Positions 30,248 through 37,187 of a stretch of 64,000 nucleotides of DNA are shown one piece after another. The translations under genes were made by a program, and so were the position numbers. Under the pieces are notes generated by a model. That model was not told where the DNA came from, made no database searches, and saw only the letters and a list, made by a program, of their open reading frames with translations. This stretch comes from Sphingomonas aracearum (GTDB taxonomy: Bacteria; Pseudomonadota; Alphaproteobacteria; Sphingomonadales; Sphingomonadaceae), in the NCBI RefSeq assembly GCF_003345355.1, contig NZ_QQNB01000002.1, positions 1,116,001 through 1,180,000 of the forward strand. Direction: 5' to 3'. Position 1 is the first letter of the stretch. Every line of letters begins with the position of its first letter.

Positions 30248-30894
30248 GGCCGGTGGCGGTGCTGCGGCCGGAGCCGGGCAACGCCGCCACCTGCGCCCGG
30301 GTCGCGGACCGCGGCTGGCCCGCCCTTGCGCTGCCGCTGTTCGCGATCCGGCCGCTGGCCTGGTCGCCCCCGGATGCGGCAGCGTTCGACGCGCTGCTGC
30401 TGACCAGCGCCAATGCGGCGCGACATGGCGGCGACCAGCTGCGCGCGCTCGCCGCCCTGCCGGTGGTCGCCGTGGGGGAAGCGACGGCGGCAGCGGCGCG
30501 GGGGGCCGGGCTGACGGTCGAGCTGACCGGCAACGGCGACGCAATCTCCGCCACGGCGATGGCCCGGGCGCACGGCCTGCCCCGCCTGCTGCACCTGGGC
30601 GGGCGCGAGCGCCGGTCGCTCCCGGACGTTCTCTCGATTGCGGTCTATGCCAGCGAGGCGCTGGACGACGTCGATGCCGCGCCGCTCGCCGGCTCGCTCG
30701 CGCTGCTTCATTCGCCGCGTGCGGCGTCGCGCCTTGCAGGGCTTGTCGCGGAGCCCATCCGGCGGACGATCGCGCTGGCGGCGATCAGCCCGGCCGCCAG
30801 CGCCGTTGCGGGGACGGGATGGCAGGCGCTCGCCACCGCATCCGCCCCCACCGATGCCGCGCTGCTCGACGCCGCCGCACGCCTGCTCGATTGA
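30244..30894 (+). CDS. hemD: Uroporphyrinogen-III synthase
   Basis: This 216-residue enzyme closes and flips ring D of hydroxymethylbilane to make uroporphyrinogen III. The family is poorly conserved, so the assignment rests on position after hemC plus short blocks. These are LLLTSANAARHGGDQLRAL, VVAVGEATAAAARGAGL, LLHLGGRERR, and ALLHSPRAASRLAGLV. The GTG start overlaps the hemC stop (GTGA). It is cytosolic. Confidence 0.85.
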   Translation: MRPVAVLRPEPGNAATCARVADRGWPALALPLFAIRPLAWSPPDAAAFDALLLTSANAARHGGDQLRALAALPVVAVGEATAAAARGAGLTVELTGNGDAISATAMARAHGLPRLLHLGGRERRSLPDVLSIAVYASEALDDVDAAPLAGSLALLHSPRAASRLAGLVAEPIRRTIALAAISPAASAVAGTGWQALATASAPTDAALLDAAARLLD

Positions 30895-30925
30895 CCGCGG
30901 ACGAGCGCCCGCGGATAAGGGCGGC

Positions 30926-31867
30926 ATGAGCGACGCGCCCGACGACCTGCCGCCACCGGCGCCGCCCCCGCCACCCTTCGCGCCGATTGCGTCCGAGCCG
31001 CCGCGTCGCAGCATGCGCGGGCTCGCCTGGGCGGTTCTGCTCGCCTTCGCGCTGGGCCTCGCGGCCATGGCCGCCGCGATGCATTATTATGCGCGCTGGA
31101 CGGCGACGAAGGCGCCGACCGCAGGCGCCGCCCCGGCCGCGGCGCAGCCGGTGGTGATCGTCCCCGCACAGGGGACCAGGCCCGGCGGTCCGGGGCCGGT
31201 GATCGACCTGGACGAACTCTCCACGCGCGAAGGGGAGCTGTCGCGGCAACTCGCCGGCCTGGAGGCGCGCACCGCGTCGGTCGGACAGTCCGCCGCCGTC
31301 GCCTCGGGCAATGCCACTCGCGCGGAGGCGATGCTGATCGCCTTTGCCGCGCGGCGCCAGATCGATCGCGGCCTGCCGCTCGGCTATCTCGAGAACCAGC
31401 TGGTGCAGCGGTTCGGCGCCACGCAGGGTCCGGCGGTCACCACCGTGCGGCAGGCGGCGGCAAGCCCCGTCACGCTGGAGGACCTGCGCGCCGGCCTGGA
31501 TGCGATCGCGCCCGACCTAGTGACCGGGGCGAGCAGCGCCGGCTGGCTGGCGAGCCTGCGTCGCGAGCTTTCCAGCCTCGTCGTGCTGCGCCGCGCCGGC
31601 ACCGCCTCCCCGATGCCCAGCGAGCGACTGTCGCGCGCGCGGCGCCTGCTGGAAGCGGGGCAGGTCGGCCCGGCGCTGGCGGAGGTGGCGCGCCTGCCGG
31701 GGGCCGCACAGGCACAGAACTGGACGGCGGCGGCCCGCCGCTATGTTGATGCGCGCGCCGCGCTGGACACGATCGAGACCAGCGCGATTGCCGGTACAGC
31801 ACCGGCCCCGGTAGCGGCGGCGCTCCCGGCGCCGGCGCAGCAGCCTGCGCCAACGCCCGCGGGCTGA
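30926..31867 (+). CDS. Membrane protein downstream of hemCD (mitofilin/HemX-like topology)
   Basis: This 313-residue protein has a proline-rich cytoplasmic start (residues 8-25), one transmembrane helix (about 31-52), and a long periplasmic part. That part contains helical EGELSRQLAGLEARTASVGQ and a C-terminal region that recalls mitofilin/HemX-like proteins: LRRELSSLVVLRRAG, then RLLEAGQVGPALAEVARLPG. It ends in an alanine/proline tail. Such a protein commonly follows hemC-hemD in alphaproteobacteria; the role in haem synthesis or envelope organisation is unproven. It ends three bases before the convergent fpr stop. Confidence 0.75.
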   Translation: MSDAPDDLPPPAPPPPPFAPIASEPPRRSMRGLAWAVLLAFALGLAAMAAAMHYYARWTATKAPTAGAAPAAAQPVVIVPAQGTRPGGPGPVIDLDELSTREGELSRQLAGLEARTASVGQSAAVASGNATRAEAMLIAFAARRQIDRGLPLGYLENQLVQRFGATQGPAVTTVRQAAASPVTLEDLRAGLDAIAPDLVTGASSAGWLASLRRELSSLVVLRRAGTASPMPSERLSRARRLLEAGQVGPALAEVARLPGAAQAQNWTAAARRYVDARAALDTIETSAIAGTAPAPVAAALPAPAQQPAPTPAG

Positions 31868-31870
31868 CGA

Positions 31871-32689
31871 TCAGCCGACAAAGGCACGCTCGATCACATA
31901 GGTGCCGGGCTGCGCGTTGGAGCCCTCGGTGAAGCCCATCCCGTCGAGCATCTCGGCGGTGTCGCGGATCATCGCGGTGGAGCCGCAGAGCATCACGCGG
32001 TCACCTTCGGGATCGAGCGTGCGCGGGCCGGCGAGCTTTTCCGGGAAGAACGCGCCGGATTCCAGCAGGTCGCCGATGCGACCCGTCGTATGGAACGGCT
32101 CGCGCGTGACGGTGGGCACGTAATGGAAGCGCAGGCCCGCCTCGTCGCCGACCAGCGGATCGCTGACCCACAATTCGTTCTGCTCGTCGTGGAACGCGAG
32201 ATCGCTGACCCGGCGCACCGAATGCACCACCACCACCTGCTCGAACCGCTCGTAGATCTCCGGGTCGCGCGCCAGGCTGAGGAACGGCGCAAGGCCGGTG
32301 CCGGTGGACAGCAGGAACAGCCGCCTGCCGCCGAGCAGCGCATCCGCCACCAGCGTCCCCGTCGGCTTCTTGCCGAGATAGAGCTGGTCGCCCGGCTCGA
32401 TCGCCTGCAGCTTCGAGGTCAGCGGGCCGTCCTCCACCTTGATCGACAGGAACTCCAGTTCCTCCGCCCAGGACGGGCTGGCGATCGAATAAGCGCGCAC
32501 CAGCGGCTTGCCGTTGTCCCCCGGCAGGCCGAGCATGATGAACTCGCCCGAGCGAAAGCGGAACGATGCCGGCCGCTCCACCGCGAAGCTGAACAGATGC
32601 TCGTTCCAGTGGCGCACCTGGGTCACCGCGACCGTCTGAAAGGCGGCGCTGTCGGGGATCAGGACGGGAGAGCGGGTGGACACGGTCAC
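31871..32689 (-). CDS. fpr: Ferredoxin--NADP+ reductase
   Basis: This 272-residue plant-type-fold flavoprotein moves electrons between NADPH and ferredoxin or flavodoxin. The FAD site is VRAYSIASPSWAEELEFLSI, NADP-binding GTGLAPFLSLAR and MLCGSTAMIRDTAEMLDGMG. The C-terminus YVIERAFVG is the bacterial subclass I type. Length is normal. It is cytosolic and monocistronic; convergent with the previous gene. Confidence 0.93.
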   Translation of the reverse strand: MTVSTRSPVLIPDSAAFQTVAVTQVRHWNEHLFSFAVERPASFRFRSGEFIMLGLPGDNGKPLVRAYSIASPSWAEELEFLSIKVEDGPLTSKLQAIEPGDQLYLGKKPTGTLVADALLGGRRLFLLSTGTGLAPFLSLARDPEIYERFEQVVVVHSVRRVSDLAFHDEQNELWVSDPLVGDEAGLRFHYVPTVTREPFHTTGRIGDLLESGAFFPEKLAGPRTLDPEGDRVMLCGSTAMIRDTAEMLDGMGFTEGSNAQPGTYVIERAFVG

Positions 32690-32779
32690 GGGGAACTTTC
32701 CAATTCAGGCGAACAGCTTGCGAGTGGGTCGCATTAAAGCCGCGGCTTCCGCATGCAAGACAGGAAATCTTGGGCGCCG

Positions 32780-33853
32780 CTAGAGCTGATGCCCCGTCCG
32801 GTCGCGCTTGGTGGCAAGATAGCGTTCGTTGTGCGGGTTGGGCGGCAGGTGATGCGGCACACGCTCCACCACGGCGACGCCCGCCGCCTCCAGTTGCGTC
32901 ACCTTCTGCGGGTTGTTGGTGAGCAGGCGCACCTCGTGCTGGCCGAGCAGCCGCAGCATCTGCGCGGCAAGGCCGAAATTGCGCGCATCCACCGCAAAGC
33001 CGAGCCGGGTGTTGGCGTCCACCGTGTCGAACCCCTGGTCCTGCAAGGCGTAAGCGCGCAGCTTGTTGATGAGGCCGATCCCGCGCCCCTCCTGGCGCAG
33101 GTAGAGGAGGATGCCCCACCCGCTCGCCTCCATCGCCTCGATCGCGGCATGCAGTTGCGGCCCGCAATCGCACTTCAGGCTGCCGAGCACGTCGCCGGTC
33201 AGGCACTCGCTGTGCAGGCGGACCAGCGGCGACCGGCCGTTCGGCGAGCCGATCAGCAGCGCGACATGCTCTCCCGCCTGTTCGGGCGAACGGAACGCCA
33301 CGATTTCCGCCCCTTCCGCGCCCAGCACCGGCAGGCGCGCGCGGGTGGCGAGCTTCAGCCGCGCGGCGTCCTCGTGCGCGTCGATATCGGCCGGCGAGAT
33401 CGTCGCTTCCGGATCGATCCCGTCAATGAAGAAGGCCGGCAGCAATCCGGCGACCCGCGCCAGTTGCAGGGCCGCCGCGCTGGCGGCAGGCCGGGTGACC
33501 GCCTCGGTGCGGAAGGGGCCCTTGAGCGGGGTCGCCAGGTCGAATTGCGGGTCGGCCAGCGCGAGTGCGGTCGGCAGGTCCAGCCAGGGCGCCTGCTCGA
33601 CGATCACCGGCGCCGCGGGGTCCGCCGCCTCGCGCTGGTTGCTCAGCTTCAGCGTCTCCGCCCTGCCGCCGGACAGCAGCAATGCATATTTGCCCGCGGG
33701 CGCGAAGGCCTCGAGCCGCACGGGATCGGCCATTTCGACGGACAGCAGCACCAGCCGGTCCTCGCCCGGCGCCTCGATCGCGATCGCCCAGCCGCGCCGC
33801 AGCGCATCGATCGCGCGCGCGACCTTGCGCGCTCCGGGCGCGTCTCCACTCAC
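32780..33853 (-). CDS. ribA: GTP cyclohydrolase II with N-terminal extension
   Basis: This 357-residue protein has a complete GTP cyclohydrolase II domain in residues about 160-355, the first step of riboflavin synthesis. The zinc cysteines are in SECLTGDVLGSLKCDCGPQL. The active-site LRQEGRGIGLINKLRAY and LTNNPQKVTQLEAAGV follow. The first 155 residues are an extra domain without the acidic residues of DHBP synthase; related sphingomonad proteins share it and its role is unclear. The GTG start overlaps the xthA stop by four bases, so the two are coupled. A flavin riboswitch is not seen. Confidence 0.9.
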   Translation of the reverse strand: MSGDAPGARKVARAIDALRRGWAIAIEAPGEDRLVLLSVEMADPVRLEAFAPAGKYALLLSGGRAETLKLSNQREAADPAAPVIVEQAPWLDLPTALALADPQFDLATPLKGPFRTEAVTRPAASAAALQLARVAGLLPAFFIDGIDPEATISPADIDAHEDAARLKLATRARLPVLGAEGAEIVAFRSPEQAGEHVALLIGSPNGRSPLVRLHSECLTGDVLGSLKCDCGPQLHAAIEAMEASGWGILLYLRQEGRGIGLINKLRAYALQDQGFDTVDANTRLGFAVDARNFGLAAQMLRLLGQHEVRLLTNNPQKVTQLEAAGVAVVERVPHHLPPNPHNERYLATKRDRTGHQL

Positions 33854-34644
33854 AGCGCGAACTCGGTGAGGATCGGGATATGGTCGCTGGGTTTCAGCCA
33901 GTTGCGGCAATGCTCGAACACCTCGTGCCGCGTCGCGGAGGCGGCGACATCCGCCGTCGCCCACATATGATCGAGCCGGCGCCCGCGATCGTTCACCGTC
34001 CAGTCGGGCGAGCGATAGCTCCACCATGTGTGCAGCCGGGCGGGCGCCGGATGGAAGCGCCGGCCAAGGTCCACCCAGCTGTTCGACGCCTGCAGCGCGT
34101 TCAGCGCCTCCACCTCCACCGGCGTGTGGCTGACGGTGTTCAGGAGCTGCTTGTGGCTCCACACGTCCGATTCGAGCGGCGCGATGTTGAAGTCGCCCGT
34201 CAGGACCGTCGGGCAATCCAGCGACTCGGACCAGCGCGTCATCCGCTCCACGAAGTCGAGCTTTTGCCCGAACTTCGGGTTCACCTCGCGGTCGGGCACG
34301 TCGCCGCCGGCGGGCACATAGACGTTTTCCAGCCGCCAGCCGTTGGGCAGCCGCACCCCGACATGCCGCGCCTCGCGGTTCGCCTGCCAGTCGAGCCGGT
34401 CGTCCTCCTCGATCGGCACTCGGCTCAGGATCGCCACCCCGTGGTGCATGCGCTGCCCATGCAGCACGATGTGCCTGTAGCCGAGCGCCTTGAACGGCGC
34501 GGTCGGGAAGTCCCCGTCGATCACCTTGGTTTCCTGCAGGCACAGGATGTCCGGCTGCGTTTCGCGCAGGAACTGCTCGACGATGCCGATGCGGAAGCGA
34601 ATGGAATTGATGTTCCAGGAGACGATCGAGAGCGTGTCGGCCAT
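33850..34644 (-). CDS. xthA: Exodeoxyribonuclease III
   Basis: This 264-residue nuclease of the ExoIII/AP-endonuclease family acts in base-excision repair. The catalytic and metal residues are visible in IVSWNINSIRFR, LCLQETKV, LTGDFNIAPLESDVW, RRLDHMWA and KPSDHIPILTEF. It is the upstream gene of the xthA-ribA pair. Upstream of its ATG lies the decayed tRNA-Leu region. Cytosolic. Confidence 0.95.
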   Translation of the reverse strand: MADTLSIVSWNINSIRFRIGIVEQFLRETQPDILCLQETKVIDGDFPTAPFKALGYRHIVLHGQRMHHGVAILSRVPIEEDDRLDWQANREARHVGVRLPNGWRLENVYVPAGGDVPDREVNPKFGQKLDFVERMTRWSESLDCPTVLTGDFNIAPLESDVWSHKQLLNTVSHTPVEVEALNALQASNSWVDLGRRFHPAPARLHTWWSYRSPDWTVNDRGRRLDHMWATADVAASATRHEVFEHCRNWLKPSDHIPILTEFAL

Positions 34645-34701
34645 TGCGGCACGCGATGTAGAGGGTGCCGGGCGGGGGCGCTAGGGTGCGGGTGGCGTCG
34701 C

Positions 34702-34782
34702 GCCGACGTGACGAATTTGGCAGACGTGCCGCTGACGCGGCCTCAAAAGGGTGCGGGTTCGATCCCCGGCCGCTGGCAACTA
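34702..34782 (+). pseudogene. Degenerate tRNA-Leu-like sequence
   Basis: An 81-base class II tRNA-like sequence. The 5' acceptor GCCGACG pairs with CGCTGGC (one G-U and one A-C). The D-arm ACG...CGT keeps the TTGG-AGA loop of tRNA-Leu. A short variable arm CCT-caaa-AGG and a T-loop TTCGATC follow. But the anticodon arm collapses to GCCGC-TGAC-GCGGC without a seven-base loop. The T stem carries a mismatch, and the 3' end is AACTA instead of ACCA. It is probably non-functional. The evidence is manual folding only. Confidence 0.55.
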
Positions 34783-35258
34783 CCGCTTCACCCCTCCCCG
34801 TTCGTGCTGAGTAGGGACTGAGTAGCTGCGCCAGCAGCGTATCGAAGGCCCGTATCGAAGCACTGCCGCAGGGGCGGCAGCCGCGAAGGGGATGGAAGAC
34901 TCCTGAGCCCGCCGCGGCAAAGCCGCGTCGTCAGCCGGCTTGCAGCCGCTGGCCGGGCTTGAGTGAGTCTGGCAGTTGCAAACTGCCAGCCACTCTACGC
35001 GGCGCCGCGGCGAAGCCGCGTCGTCGGACGGAGCGCTGCTCCGCCGCCCGTGCTTGCGCGAGTCGGTGCGCTTACGAAGCGCATCGCCGCGCTACGCAGA
35101 AAGGCCCTCGCTCCGGGGGCATGGAGCGAGGGCCGACCTAGCGTTCGTCACGCAGGCGGACAGGAGTTGGTTCAGGCAACAGGGGGAAAAATCCCGAACG
35201 CCCCGCATCCGCAAGAACGCTTCTAGGCCCGCAAACCTGTCGCTTCGATGAACGTGCG
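34783..35258. other. Palindrome-rich intergenic region
   Basis: 476 bases without a credible gene. Visible: direct repeat CGTATCGAAG (about 34839 and 34851), hairpin CTGGCAGTT-gca-AACTGCCAG near 34968-34988, and two copies of CCGCGGC(A/G)AAGCCGCGTCGTC near 34911 and 35004. It ends with the terminator at 35099-35134. Arginine-rich frames read across it are not real. Confidence 0.6.
35099..35134 (-). terminator. Intrinsic terminator of the LLM-oxidoreductase/lolA unit
   Basis: A perfect 12-base stem GGCCCTCGCTCC (35103-35114) with GGAGCGAGGGCC (35123-35134). Read on the minus strand it is followed by TTTCTG. It lies 125 bases after the lolA stop. Confidence 0.75.
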
Positions 35259-35867
35259 TTATTTTCTTCCAATACTTGTCCGCGGATCGGTCCAGCGGAA
35301 CGTCCCATCGCCGACCGCGGCGTTGAACCGCTGGTCCGACAGGCGGATTGTCGTGCGGTTGCCCTGGCTGTCCAGCGCCACCCAACCCTGCAGCATGAGG
35401 CCGGCGGGCGCCGCGGGCTGGCGCACGAACACCAGGGTGATGCGGCCATATTCCGGATGCTTCGGATCGGCCGCCTCGACGGACACGACCCGCGGATCGC
35501 CCGGCACGACATGCGCGAAACGGCTGATGTCCTGGTCGGGGTTCAGCAGCACGCCCAGCGGCGAGTTGCCGATCGGCCAGCGCTGCACCTGGCGCACCGA
35601 ATAGTCGATGAAGTTCAGGCTCTTGCCGTCGCCCACGATCAGGATCGGCACGCCCTTCTGATACTGGAACCGGATCTTGCCCGGCTTCTTGAGGGTCAGC
35701 GTGCCGGTCAGGGTCTTGCCGTTGCGGTCGGTCTGGGTGAACGCCGCAGTCATGCTCTGCACGGACTTCAGGTGGCTCTGAACGGCGGCGAGGTCGCCCG
35801 TCGCGGGCGCCGCGAGAACGGGCACCGCAAGCGTGGCGGCGGCGAGGGGAAGGAGAGCTTTCAACAT
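35259..35867 (-). CDS. lolA: Outer-membrane lipoprotein carrier protein LolA family
   Basis: This 202-residue periplasmic chaperone carries lipoproteins from LolCDE to the outer membrane. A signal peptide MLKALLPLAAATLAVPVLAA is followed by VQSHLKSVQSMTAAFTQTDR, KKPGKIRFQYQKG, ILIVGDGKSLNFIDYSVRQV and a C-terminal beta-half. A GGAG ribosome binding site is six bases from the ATG at 35867. It is likely transcribed with the upstream LLM oxidoreductase, 65 bases away, or from its own promoter in that gap. Confidence 0.9.
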   Translation of the reverse strand: MLKALLPLAAATLAVPVLAAPATGDLAAVQSHLKSVQSMTAAFTQTDRNGKTLTGTLTLKKPGKIRFQYQKGVPILIVGDGKSLNFIDYSVRQVQRWPIGNSPLGVLLNPDQDISRFAHVVPGDPRVVSVEAADPKHPEYGRITLVFVRQPAAPAGLMLQGWVALDSQGNRTTIRLSDQRFNAAVGDGTFRWTDPRTSIGRK

Positions 35868-35932
35868 GAACTCCGGATGGCGGTTGGGCATTGAATAGCC
35901 GCTGAACCGCCATCCGGCGAGTTGGCTCCCGC

Positions 35933-36949
35933 TTACCGCCAGCCGAGCGCCGGCGCGACGTGGGTGAGGATGCTCTCGATCACATGCGCGTTGTAATCGA
36001 CGCCGAGCTGGTTCGGCACCGTCAGCAGCAGCGTGTCGGCCTCGGCGATCGCCTCGTCGGCGCGGAGCTGCTCGATCAGGCGATCGGGTTCGTCGGCATA
36101 GGAGCGGCCGAACACCGCGCGCATGTTGTCGATCACGCCGATCTGGTCCTGGCTCTCGTCGCGGCCGAAATACATCCGGTCGGTGTCGTTCACGAGCGCG
36201 AAGATCGAGCGGGAAACGGATACGCGCGGCTCGCGGGGGTGACCCGCCGCTTTCCACGCCTCCTTGTAGGCGCGGATCTGCCTGGCCTGCTGGACATGGA
36301 ACGGCTCGCCGCTCTCGTCCGCCTTCAGGGTCGAGCTTTGCAGGTTCATGCCCATCTGCGCCGCCCATACCGCGGTGGCATCGGAGGCAGAACCCCACCA
36401 GATGCGCTCGCGCAGGCCCGGCGCATGCGGCTCCAGGCGAAGGAGACCCGGCGGGTTGGGGAACATCGGTCGCGGGTTCGGCTTGGCGAAGCCCTTGCCC
36501 TCGAGCAGGTGCAGGAACACTTCGCCGTGGCGGCGGCCCATGTCGGCGTCCGTCTCGCCCTCGCCCGGCGCATAGCCGAAATGCCGCCACCCCTCGATCA
36601 CCTGCTCCGGGCTGCCGCGGCTGATGCCGAGCTGCAGCCGGCCGCCCGAGATGAGGTCCGCTGCGCCGGCATCCTCCGTCATGTAGAACGGGTTTTCGTA
36701 GCGCATGTCGATCACACCGGTGCCGATCTCGATGCGCCTGGTGCGCGCGCCAACCGCGGCGAGGAGCGGGAACGGCGAGGCGAGCTGCTGCGCGAAATGG
36801 TGAACGCGGTAATAGGCGCCGTCCAGCCCGAGCTCCTCGGCCGCCACGGCAAGGTCGATCGACTGGAGCAGCACGTCGGAGGCGGAGCGCGTCGCCGATT
36901 GCGTGGAAGCGGACCAATGACCGAAGGAAAGGAAACCGAGCTTCTTCAT
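35933..36949 (-). CDS. LLM class flavin-dependent oxidoreductase (luciferase-like)
   Basis: This 338-residue monooxygenase of the bacterial luciferase-like fold uses reduced flavin. It starts MKKLGFLSFGHWSASTQSAT and contains DGAYYRVHHFAQQLASPFPL, IEIGTGVIDMRYENPFYMTE, LQLGISRGSPEQVIEGWRHF and a C-terminal GVDYNAHVIESILTHV. Substrate is not predictable. An inverted-repeat element lies immediately upstream (downstream on the plus strand). Cytosolic. Confidence 0.87.
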   Translation of the reverse strand: MKKLGFLSFGHWSASTQSATRSASDVLLQSIDLAVAAEELGLDGAYYRVHHFAQQLASPFPLLAAVGARTRRIEIGTGVIDMRYENPFYMTEDAGAADLISGGRLQLGISRGSPEQVIEGWRHFGYAPGEGETDADMGRRHGEVFLHLLEGKGFAKPNPRPMFPNPPGLLRLEPHAPGLRERIWWGSASDATAVWAAQMGMNLQSSTLKADESGEPFHVQQARQIRAYKEAWKAAGHPREPRVSVSRSIFALVNDTDRMYFGRDESQDQIGVIDNMRAVFGRSYADEPDRLIEQLRADEAIAEADTLLLTVPNQLGVDYNAHVIESILTHVAPALGWR

Positions 36950-37040
36950 GGGGGTGTTCCTGTCTGTGTTGGCTCGGAGATGGCGGGGCGCGGGGACAGG
37001 CGGAAGGTCAGGGCAGGAAACCTATCGTTTCGCCTGAGCC

Positions 37041-37133
37041 GTCATGCCGGACCTGTTCCGCCATCCACCCAACCGCGCGCAACGACGTTCAGGAGGCGCG
37101 GCGCCGTGGACCCCGGAACGAGTCCGGGGTGAC
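37041..37133. repeat. Dispersed palindromic intergenic repeat
   Basis: The stretch opens with GTCATGCCGGACCTGTTCCG and ends with the stem ACCCCGGA-acgag-TCCGGGGT (37110-37130) flanked by GTGG and GACGA. Sequences of this form are common multicopy intergenic elements in sphingomonads and other alphaproteobacteria. Only one copy lies in this window, so the multicopy claim is from general knowledge. Confidence 0.65.
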
Positions 37134-37187
37134 GATGGGAAAAAGATGCGCCATCCTCTGCTTGCCGCGAAGCGACGATCGGCAGGA

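Noticed and set aside
34959..35251. Small open frames in the repeat region before lolA
   Set aside because: Three different frames are open over the same repeats, and none shows a ribosome binding site or recognisable protein pattern.
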